This document shows, in pieces, positions 1 through 10,600 of a stretch of 64,000 bases of DNA. The notes beneath the pieces are model-generated. The model worked only from the letters and a program-made list of their open reading frames with translations, ran no database searches and was not told the DNA's origin. Location: NCBI GenBank assembly GCA_012845835.1, contig JABAKD010000016.1, positions 18,136,125 to 18,200,124 of the forward strand, read 5' to 3'. Source of the DNA: Undaria pinnatifida (taxonomy: Eukaryota; Sar; Phaeophyceae; Laminariales; Alariaceae). The translations under genes and the position numbers were made by a program. Within the stretch, counting starts at the first letter, position 1. The number at the start of each line of letters is the position of its first letter.

Positions 1-1370
1 TAAATATACGAGATCAACATCGAAGTATATACATCAGCAGCAAGGTCTACATCAAAGTACGTCAACAGCATCAACAGACACCTAAGACGCACACCATTGA
101 CACACACAGTTGATCTCCATCACTAACACTCAAAAGAACACTACACATGATACACACAGCACGCACAAGACACCCAACCCCCAACCCCCAACATCACACG
201 ACACACCCAACCACCAACACAAGCGCATCTGGAACGGGTACTCACACTCACTTGGGCGTGATAGAAGTAGACCTCATGGCCCTTGTGGTCGCTGCTCCGG
301 AAGCAGTCGTTGCACAGGACGCACGTCTCGTCCGCCTGGCAGACCTTGCAGATCCAGACGATGTCGTTCTTGCGGAAGGCGTACTGGCAAACCCGCCGAG
401 GCAACGCGGGCAGGAGGAGCTTCATGTCGGGCAACGCCATGACCGAGCAAAGCTTCTGCTGCGCCTGCTGCTGGAGCTGCTGGTGCTGCTGTTGCTGTTG
501 CTGCAGCTGTTGCGGTGGCAGTGGAGCCGGCCCAGCACCAGCTCCACCCTTCCCCCCCTCCCCAGCGCCTACCCCGGCGCCGGACCCGCAACCCATGTTC
601 GGCGAAGTGGAACTCCCCGGCCATCCGGCCGTACCCGAGGGAGCACCGTGGTTATTAACAGCCGCCGCCGCGTTGGGGTTGTTGCTGTCGCCGCCGCCAC
701 CGTTGCTCCCGCTGACGCCAAGACCACCTCGGACTAACATCGCATCCGCACAGATGAGCCCTGTAAGAACCGAGAATATTTGGTCGTCGGCGAGCTTGGT
801 GCTCGTGGTGAGGCCGCGGCCGCTAGGGGGGGCGGTGCCCCCCCCTCGGTGGAACGCCCTAGCTTCGATAGCGCGCGCAACGGTGGCTCTGGCCGCGGCC
901 GATGTAGCAGCGGCAGCAGCGGCGGCAGCAGCAACGCTGTCAGCAGCAGCAGCAGCAGCGGCAGCAGCAGCAGGAGGAGTGTCGGCTAATGAAACACCAC
1001 CACCAGCAGCAGTGTTGACTGTTGATGATGAGGCGCTAGCAGCAGCAAGAGAGCTGGTTGTCATTGCAGCACCGCTAATTCCTGCTATGAGTCCTCGGTC
1101 CTCTTGCAGTAGCACCTCCGAGAGAGTGTTCCACCAGTACGGAGTGTCACTCGGAAGAGGTGGGCCCGCCGCCTGGGGCATCGCGAGGCAGGCGTCCCTC
1201 AGGGTCACAAGGGCAACGTCCATAGTAGAAGTAGCAGCAGCATCTTCGGCAGCTGCAGGGTCGGTAGCGGAGCCGAAGTCCGAAGGCGCTGCTGCTGTAG
1301 CAGATACTGAGTGTTGCGAAGGGGAAACGTTCGCAACAGCTTCAATGTCATTACTTCCTGCTTGGTCCAT
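1..1370 (-). CDS. UBR-box zinc finger protein (N-recognin-like E3 ligase), 5' exon only
   Basis: The first coding exon is 1370..252 (373 codons, phase 0). It ends at a GTGAGT donor at 251, and the rest of the gene lies beyond the left edge, so 1-251 is intron. Residues 1-320 are low complexity (Ala, Gly, Ser and Gln runs). Residues about 325-373 form most of a UBR box, with ordered Cys/His positions in a CxxCxxDxTCVLCxxCF context followed by SxHxGH. The final GGCCDCGD-type part would lie in the next exon. UBR boxes bind N-degrons and occur in UBR1-7 ligases and in BIG/UBR4-like proteins; which class this is cannot be told from one exon. The start is the first ATG of the frame. It is head to head with the IGPS gene. 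The long plus-strand frame over the same DNA is its antisense shadow. Confidence 0.8.
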
Positions 1371-1685
1371 TTTTCAGCATTTGCTTCGTAGACCTTGATT
1401 TTTTTAACGCGGACGGCGTTCTTCGCTCCCTGGCAAAGGTCTTATTAGACGTCGCTGAAGCAGGCGCCCCTTCTCGAGTAGAACAAGACCCCTGAGCAGA
1501 GACTGTCACCTCGGCTGTTCCTCAGAAGGCGCTTATCTATTTTCCCGAAATTGCCCCTTTGGAAACACGCCTCCAGCAAGCCAACGAACTCTTGTTTTTT
1601 AAATTCAGCATTCTGCGACCACGGCGTTGCCCAGCAGAGCAGTCGACATTCCCCAGGCTATATAGACGTGACGGCGCCTAGGCCA
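1371..1685. promoter_or_regulatory. Divergent promoter region between UBR-box gene and IGPS gene
   Basis: Only about 0.3 kb separates the two divergent start codons, so both transcription starts must lie here or inside 5' leaders. A TATA-like CTATATAG is at about 1657-1665, but it sits too close to the ATG at 1686 to be its obvious TATA box. No other motif is clear. Confidence 0.45.
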
Positions 1686-4600
1686 ATGGTTCGGGGGAGA
1701 CCGGCACCCAGGGAAGTCGTTGCCGCCGCTTTTTTGACCGTGTCGTGGTCATGTTTGATGCACGATCTCCCAGTGACTGGCCTTGTTGTCAACTTTGCGC
1801 CAACAGCAACAAGAGCACCGCAAATGTTGACAACATGTGACAGCCTTAGGTGCCGTAGCAGCAGCAGCAACAACATTTCAAGTGCTGGAAACGGCATATT
1901 GAGCCAACTGGAAGGGAGGCAACGGCTAGAAGGAGGTCGAAGGGGGAGAAGGACGATGAGAATGGCCGCGTACAACCCGAACGATGAACTGAGGGCGATC
2001 GTGCAGAGGAAGCAGCACGAGACGAAGCAACTGCTGGCCGCGCACACAGCCACCGACGACAGGCTGCAGGCAAGTTGCAAGCGCAAAAGCGCGGGCGCAG
2101 GCGTTGACGCAAGCGCTAACGCCAACGCTAACGTAAACTCAGACGAAACTCTGCACACGCTGTTTGTTCTATACCACAACCATGTATAGGTCTGGCCGGC
2201 AAGCTGATTTGTACGACTAACAGTGTGCCGCTTGCTGTTGTATTGGCTGCCACAGCAGTGTACATACGCGTAGTCTAGACTACAAGCAGCATCATGAGCG
2301 GTGGTCCATTTGCCATTACAAACGCCGAAACAAGAACCCCACCGTCTACATCGGCGCATTCGATAGCTCTTGGAGCCAGCTTTCCAAAGCATTTTTCAGA
2401 CCCGCTCAATTCGTCCAATGGAACATAGAACTAACTATAGAACTAGATACCAATTCGACGCGGCTGGCCGGTAAGGCTTCCGTGCCTGCTGGCGGGCCTT
2501 TCATAGTTGCCCACTGGAGGGCCTTTCATATTTTCGCCACTGGTCCGTATGACTCCCGTGCCTGCTGGTGGGCTTTTCGTATTGCATTCAACGTCACAGC
2601 TGACGTATTAGATGCTTGTAGAGGTGGGCAAGGTTCATCCTGCATTTGTTTTTCAAGTATGCGTCAGAGCTATCAACCTTCACGTTTTCAAATTTTGCAT
2701 GAGGGTGTGTCTTAACTTTTTTCGACCTTGTTGGAACGGTTGGAATGGAACGAGGCTGCTCGTTTTCGTTCGTTCAATTCCAACCTGTTTGTGTCAGATG
2801 TAAAACTGGTCAAGCGACCCGACCAGATCATAGCACAACTGACTTTTGCGGCGGGACCGTGCAGCTCGAGTCGAGGGCAGAGGTACCGTCACGTGGGCAG
2901 CGATTGCTCCTGACACAGAGAACAACTTCACACGCAAATAGATATCAAGGCAAGCCTCACAGACGACGGTGCTAGCCGTCCGAGTGGCACCATCGGGACA
3001 GATCTAGATGTTGTGATATTGCCGCCCTGGCTTGACGAAAGCTACTGAAACTTCTACGAACATCGGTTCCACACTTTTGCCAGAATTTACATCGCCAGAG
3101 CCTCGTTCGCAACCCAGCATTTTGCCTCGTGAGCCTCCTGGTCAGGCCATTGCGGTATCGCGTAGCTCCTGCCGCGGGCGAGCCCTACGGCGTCCACATA
3201 CGCTCCACCCCGCGGGTCCTAAATCATCCCATGTGCACCCATCACCCTCGTGGGCCTCAAGCCTATGAAAAACCACTCTCAGCACCAATCGGTCTCTGTA
3301 AACCTCGTTCCAAGTGGGCCGTTCGATTTTGCTGCACAAGAAAAACTATTTTGGGACATAGCTGTTCTTCCTCTTCCAAAAATTACGGTCAGGGTGGGAA
3401 CGCTAGGAATCTATTCGATTTGATAATCAATCAACAACAAGCAAAATTGCTTGTCGTTTCAGATTCCAAGCGTTCCGATGCTTTTTGGGGGGAGTCAAGA
3501 CTAGTTAAGACAACCCCTTACCTCTAGCAACTACGAGTGTAATATTTTTCTGTCTGGCTCAAACCTCTGCGGCAGCCTGCAGAGAGAGCAGAGTGCGGCG
3601 TGCAGAAAAGCACTACAATAATACTCCCGCCCCCTCGTGCGGCACCACCTGAAGGCCCCTGCGCAGAGCTCCCCCCCCTATGGTGTGGCCAGTATGCCTC
3701 TCTGGGTATGCTGATCCCGGAATCCGGTTCGATTTGTGTTTATTGATTGACCTCGCTCGTGCCAGATGCATTGCAGCAGCCGGCAGCCTGTCAGTGCACT
3801 ACTGACTGGTAGAATTGTGGCCTCGGCCAAAACCTAACCTCGGCCGACTCTAATGGTACTCGTCGGGGCGAAGCTCCTCCGAGGATCAAATACATACGCC
3901 CGTGGCTCGCTCTGCTGCCCCAGCTGTCTCTGCCTCGGATGCTTGTGTCTGTTACAGCTCTGCTGCGTCGTCGCTGTCGTCTGCGCACGTTCCGCATGTA
4001 TGTTGTGATCGCATCCGATGTGTGTATGTTTTCTTTGCACAAGAAAGGCTGCTTAAAAAGGCTGCTGCTATTTTTTTCGTCCAACATAGTACGCAGGCTG
4101 CGAGAGGGTTTCCAGTACTCTGTTGTGATATTTTGCGGCGGTCGGGGTTGGCGCCTCTGGAGTTGTTGCTGCCGCGCGAGGCGTACTCTCGTTCACACGA
4201 TCACCTGGACCACCCGACACAGCTGCAGCTTCGAGTATATACCAAAGCAGCAAATCGCTTCGCACATGAAAAAATGTTCCAGCAAGTTATTGCGCATGGC
4301 CCAACATGGCCGTCTACCCATCGATCGCTGTATTTTCCAACATCTAAAAATACTCAACAATAAAAAAAAAAATGGCGGAACGCCACGCGGAGGATCTTCA
4401 AAACTTGAACAGATTTCCGACGGACATCGCCGTGTTAATTTTTACTACGCTCTACGAGTGCACTATTTGTTTTCTCTCACACACACCAACCAGCAGTGCG
4501 CAGGATAATGCTGCTGCTGTAATGCTGTTGTAATGATTTTTTGCTCAAATTTTCCAGAAAGTAAATTTCATGTGCTTGATGTGCCTGGGGGTAGATGTTT

Positions 4601-7600
4601 TTTTTGTTGGTCCCACGTTAGTAGCAAATACTGGACTGTTGTACGCGCGTCAAATGTGCTGAGCACTTCAGCAAGTAGCAGTTTGAAGCTGCACCCGAAT
4701 GCTTATGCGCCGGGTACATGAAAGTCGGAGCTGCTCTAGCTTCGGTAAACTTTTATATTCGCAGAACACAGTAGTAGTACCAGGTAAGCTAACAACATCA
4801 TCGACATAATTTATATCTGGGCCGTCCCTACACAGCAGTACCTTAATTTCCGATACACCCGCATCAATTAAGATTGCAGTGTAGCTGCATGCTCTACCGT
4901 TAGGATGCGGGCGAGCTCGCGGGGGTGCCAAATGCAAAAGCATCAGCCTCTTGCGTCGCCCTTCCTCCGAAGGGGAAACTTGTATTTTGTACATACTTCA
5001 GTACCAGGTACATGAGAACAAAGATGTCGGTTGACGGTCTAGTTTTGTCCCATCAAGGCCTCGTTAGACGTAATATATTGGTTTTGTATGAAGCGGTCCA
5101 TGACGGTTGTCCGTCCAAAGTCAAAAGTGCCGTCAACCGACATCTTTGCGTAAAAAACGCCAAAATGCAGACACTTACAGGTGGACAACTTCTGAAAATT
5201 AATTTAGAAAATCCTGTGCGCCGCTCTGAATATTTGTACAGAGAGTCTAAAAAGGCACTCGCGCTGGTGGATGTTTGTAACTGTCGCCAACCCAACCCAA
5301 CCTAACTGCGACAACATCATCATCATCATCATCGACCTCAACCTCAACCCACTTTCCGGCGCGATGTTGTGCAGATGCGTCTCTCCTTTGGCGCGAGCGA
5401 GAGCTGCTACGCGCTCCGCAACGCCCTCCGGAGGAACAAGGGCCAGGACGACGACCACATGACCGTGGTCGTCGCCGACATGAAACGCCGCTCCCCGACG
5501 TCCGCGGGGCTCCCCCCCGACGTCAACGCCTACAGCGACCCGGCGGCGTGGGCGTCTCAGGTGTGTTTGAGTATAGACGGGGTACACATAGCGGTATATG
5601 TATGACATAGTAGAAAATAGTGTGGACAGGGTATAGGCAGGGTATAGCGCCGCTTCTCGTCGTTCGCGGGGTTTCCTCCTAACGTTAGCACCGTCGACGC
5701 CCCGGTAGCGTGAGCATCTCAGGTGTGCATGATATCGACAGTTGGCTTCGACGACCCGGCGGCGTGGGTGTCTCAGGTGTGCGTTGGTATCGACAGGGTA
5801 CTCATAGGGTATAGGTAGGGTGTAGATAGGGTGTAAATATACGTATCATAATTCGCAGGCGGACCTGATCTTTTTTTTTGTCTGCGGATCTCTACCGCCT
5901 CTGACCGCCTTTCCGCACAGTTTCTTCGTTGAGGCGTGCCCCTGCCTCGCCTGCAACGACCGGCTTCGCGGATCCGCCCGCTCAGCGCCATAGCGCCTGT
6001 GCGAGGCCTTGAAGTCATGATCTACGACGAGATCTCCGAAAAATCGTGCCCCGCGAGCGTTTTGGCGCGTAGACTTCCGACAGGGCTTATGTCTTGGCGT
6101 GCTTTTTCCCTTTCCGTCCTCTCTGACCTCTGACCCATGCGGGGCGGCAGCTACTCTACCGGCGCCGCGTTTGTGGGCGGCTGCGCAGGCAGCTGTGTGC
6201 TCGGATCTACAGTAGGATATAAACGGAACGCCCCCAAAACGTGTGCCATCCAGACGTCGTAGAGAACTGTCATGTATCAAACGTTATACCGGGATATGAG
6301 AAAGCTGTGCGCATGTATCCTACAGCAGCACGTATGGTGTGTACAGTAATCTACACGTACGTTATGTACAGCAGCAGCTTGAGGGAGCTACCGTACGCAC
6401 CTACTGGCAACGTTGCTGCAGAGTTGTACGGCAGCAGCTGTGATAGCACGTTTCTACGGCGTTACGCTGTTGGCCATCGCGTCACAGAGATAGTCATAGG
6501 CCGCCTTCTCGCATTCCACAGCATGTGTACGCTTTTCGGGCAATCGGCAAGTAATCGATACGATAGCATTTTCCCGCGTGTTCCAATTCCCCCCTCTCAA
6601 CTGGGACATAAAGACGCTCCCACCTGCCACACCTCACACTCCCTCCAAGCACCTTCTCGCACCGCCATACTCCATATGCTATCAGAACATACTATACTAC
6701 CATAATAGTACTGGTACCTGTCACCAGCTGTGCGAGCAGCCATGTTCAATGTGGGTTGGATCTGTGTGACCAGTGTCCAAGATTGATAGGTACACGCACG
6801 CGTATCATATCACGTATGATACCAGGTATCACGTATCAGTACAGCAGCTAGTGTTCTGTTGATATCGTCGTGCTTCCGTCTCGAAGGTGTGTAGGAGGTG
6901 CGGTCGAGCCTCTCGCATTGAGTAGGCAGAACTGTACAGCATACAATGCAGGTGTCAGGGTTGTGACCAAGATTCGAGTACACTCGTTTGTTTTTTTTTG
7001 TTCGAAGTATGTCAGCTGTGAGTTCGATTATTTTCGGGTCGATGCTCATCTTTTGCAAGCTGCGTGATGCACCGGCCACTCGTTTTTTACTGTACAGCAG
7101 CAGTATCACGTTTACTACGGCGGTCACTCTTGATATTCTCCATGGGCAATGCGGGCAGCGCATAGAGCTCTCAACTCTGGGCAGTACGTCTGATCTCCAT
7201 CCTTCGCCACCTGCTATTAAAGTGTAGAGCGCTTTCAACTCTTGGCATTTCATCTGACCCCGCCCTTAGTCAAGATGCTGCTAATAATTTTGGCGTCACG
7301 CAAGGCGGCGACCGGTGGCCGTCCAGGCCGCCGGCGAAGCCCCTTGTAGGTTTTATAGAAAAGAGCATGGACAGGGTATAACCAAGGTATAGCGCCGCTT
7401 CCCGCGGTCCCCCCCCCGCACCCCCCCGACGTTGGCGTCGTCGACGACCCGGTGGCGTGAGCGTCTCAGGTATGCATGGCATCGACAGGGTATAGACAGG
7501 GTGTGGACAGGGCATAGATAGGGTATGGGCAGGGTATAGACAGAGTATGGATAGGGCATGGACAGGCTATGGGTAGGCTATAGGTAGGGTATACGTCGGG

Positions 7601-10600
7601 TATGGATTATAGATATCATAGGGTGCTTATCCTTTTATTCTCGATTTCTTGTTTACCTCCTTCTCACTCTATTTTCGTTCTAACTCTCCCTCTTTCTCGT
7701 CCTCGTTCTCCTCCTCCTCATCTCCGTGTCCGCCTTTTGTTTTTGGCGTCATCGTCGCGCGCACGCCCCCAAAAATATGTCGTTACCGCACGATACGGCG
7801 CGGTACAATACGGTACCACACGGTGCGATACATTATGGGACAATGCGGTACGGCGCGGTGCGATACGACACCGTGCGGTGCGGTACAATATGACGTTTTA
7901 CGGTGCGGTACGATACGATACGTTTCGGTACGGTACGACACGATACCGTACGTTGCGGTACGATGCGGTACGATACGGTGCGGTGCAATTCGGTACCTTA
8001 TGGTGCGGTACGATACCGTACGGGTGCGGTGCGGTACAATATTACGTTTACGGTGCGGTACGATACGATATGTTTCGGTATGGTACGACTCGATACCGTA
8101 TGTTGCGGTACGATGCGGTGCGATGTGGTACGGTACGGTGCGGTGCAACTCGGTACCATATGGTGCGGTACGATACCGTACGGTACGGTACTATACGGCA
8201 CCGTACGACATGAAACACAACGATGCGGTACTATACGATATGGTGCGGTACAATATGATACGTTGCGGTATAATATTATACGGTACGGTTTCGGTGCGGC
8301 ACGATTTGGTACGGCGGACACAGCTGCACAGTGCCGGCGCCAAGGTGTTGATGGTCAACACGGACGGGCCCGCTTGGGGGGGACGTCTCTCCGATCTCGA
8401 TGATGTCGTGGTGAGCACTCGAGACCCACCGCTACACAGATAGACGGCCGGCTAAAAGAGTAGCCGAAGGCAACTATTCGTAGCTACCCACCGCTACACA
8501 GATAGACGGCCGGCTAAAAGAGTAGCCGAAGGCAACTATTCGTAGCTATACGCTGTTGCCAAGTACTGATGAGGACGAACGGGGGCTAAGAAGCGCGGTA
8601 ATTACAACATCTTGGAGGATAACTTAGGGCTGCCTCTTGCTCGCCCACTGCTTTGCGAGGGATGGTGGTGGAGGCGGTGTTAGCTGGTAGTGATGGTTGT
8701 GGGCCGTTGCGTTGTGTACCCCTGTCTATGCGCTCCCCTTTGCCAGAGGGGGGGGGGACACGCGTTGTTTAAGCCTGTCTCTTGCGCACGCACACGCATT
8801 ATCTTTCGGTGGTGGTGGTGGTGGTGGCTGCGGTGACGGTGGTGGTGGTGGCGGTGATCGCGTGGCGATAGTTGTGTTGCCTCTCTGGCCCTGCGTCGCT
8901 GCCTCACGCCCCCATTTTGAACGTCCTCGCGCGCTGCCACCGCTGGCTCAGTCAGCGCTCGCCATGCATCGTTAGCTTCAGCTATGAGCGCGTACGGTAG
9001 GCGTTTTTTTCTGCTTGCTTTCGCCCCTCCCGCCATCACTACCGCTGCCATTTCCGCCACCACCACCAACATTGCCGCTAACAACAACACCAGCATCATC
9101 ACCAACAGCAACACTAACACCGCCACTATCACCACCACCGCCACCACCACCACCCCGCCACCAACACCGCCACCGCCCCCCCACCAACACCGCCACCACC
9201 CTTCCTCGGCATCCGCTCTTGCTTCTTCGACTGCCGTCTACTGTGTTAGTCACCCCCGCCCCGCGCGCGCCGGCCCCCCCTATCCACGGTAAAAATAGGC
9301 GCACTTTAAGAAGCTGGGAAAACCGCCACCGCCGGTGGTGATGAAGGACATCATCGTGCACCCAATGCAAATGGCGCAGGCGCTGGAGAAGGGGGCCGCA
9401 GCTACGGTGCTCATCGCGTGCGTGGTGAGATGAGGGAAGCAAATGGACGGACGCACGGACTGACAGACGGGGCAACATGGTTGTGTTTTCACACGCGACG
9501 CGTTTTGCGCGTGCTTCAGTTTTTTGTTTCTTGTTTTGCTTAATTTATTGTGCAGCTGCCAAAAATACCAGGGATTTTCACCGGTCATGATCCGAATTGC
9601 GGGTGGGGTGAGGAGGTTATCAAAACGTCGAGGGTCGAGTGGGAACGGGTCAGGAGGTGTTGAAAATTTCACGGGACGGGTCGGGTCAGGCCAGGAAGGC
9701 TTCAAATCTCGCGGGTCGGGACGGGTTTCCCTGGCTCGACCTGACCCGTGAAAACCCCTGAAAAATGCGACAGGTAAGTGCGATTTCATCAAGCGTACTA
9801 GAAAGAGCGTGCAGTTTTACAAAAATGTCACCATGCTGCCTGCACGCATGTGGTGCAGCTCCGCTCCTTACATGCGATCTTGGACCCCGCTTAAATGGTG
9901 CACGCGACGTCTGCTGCCTGGCCCGGTGAAATCCCGACGTGCTCCGTCCCGACTTTTTGGGGTTGCGAGGGTCTACGGTCATACGACAACGGCTATACGT
10001 GGAATGAGCACACACCCCTAAATCCGGCACCTCGGGCTGCTTCATGCAGCCGATATCTGTTTTCGGGGGAGTTTTATATGTGTGCTTTTCTCTCCGAAGC
10101 CCCAAAGGGGTTAGGGCCTCCCCCGCACCTGTGATATTGCATCCGTCTGCCGACCGCCGTAGGGGCCAGATTGCTTCCGCTGTTTCTTTCTACATAGCTG
10201 ACCCCCCCCCCCCCCCCCCCGCCCACGCGCTCCTCAACCGCCGACCTCGAACCCCAAACCGACGGGTCTCCCTCCGCCCCATGTTGGAAGGACGAAGACG
10301 TGGATGCACAAAAATGTGCCCGTGTGGCATAGCAATAGAGTAGGACTCACGTAGTAGGAGAATGTGGAATATACAAGGACGAACAGGATGTGTTAAGAGG
10401 AGGAGATGAGGAGATTAGACGGATGTGACGTGGAGGAGTTTGGTAGTCTAGAGGGAAGCGAGAAAACGATCGCTATCCTAGGAGGTAGATGGTGGCCACA
10501 GACGGCGAAACAGGGAGGGGATAAGATAGGCAAACAGTTTTTAGGTAGTGTATGGAAAAATCGCAATAAGCGCCCAAACGTTGGAGGTGTCTCTGTTAGG

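Noticed and set aside
283..1398. 371-codon plus-strand open frame
   Set aside because: It is the antisense of the UBR-box exon; the minus frame carries the zinc-finger signature, while this one is Ala/Pro low complexity.
3032..3527. Possible decayed protein in IGPS intron 1
   Set aside because: Balanced composition hinted at coding, but frames are broken and no motif was recognised.
7602..8443. Overlapping long frames on both strands rich in Arg, Tyr and Thr
   Set aside because: They are produced by the pentamer satellite, which lacks stop codons by composition; only the last 87 bases (8324-8410) are a real exon.
8425..8548. CRISPR-like direct repeats
   Set aside because: There are only two adjoining copies without spacers, in an intron of a eukaryotic gene.
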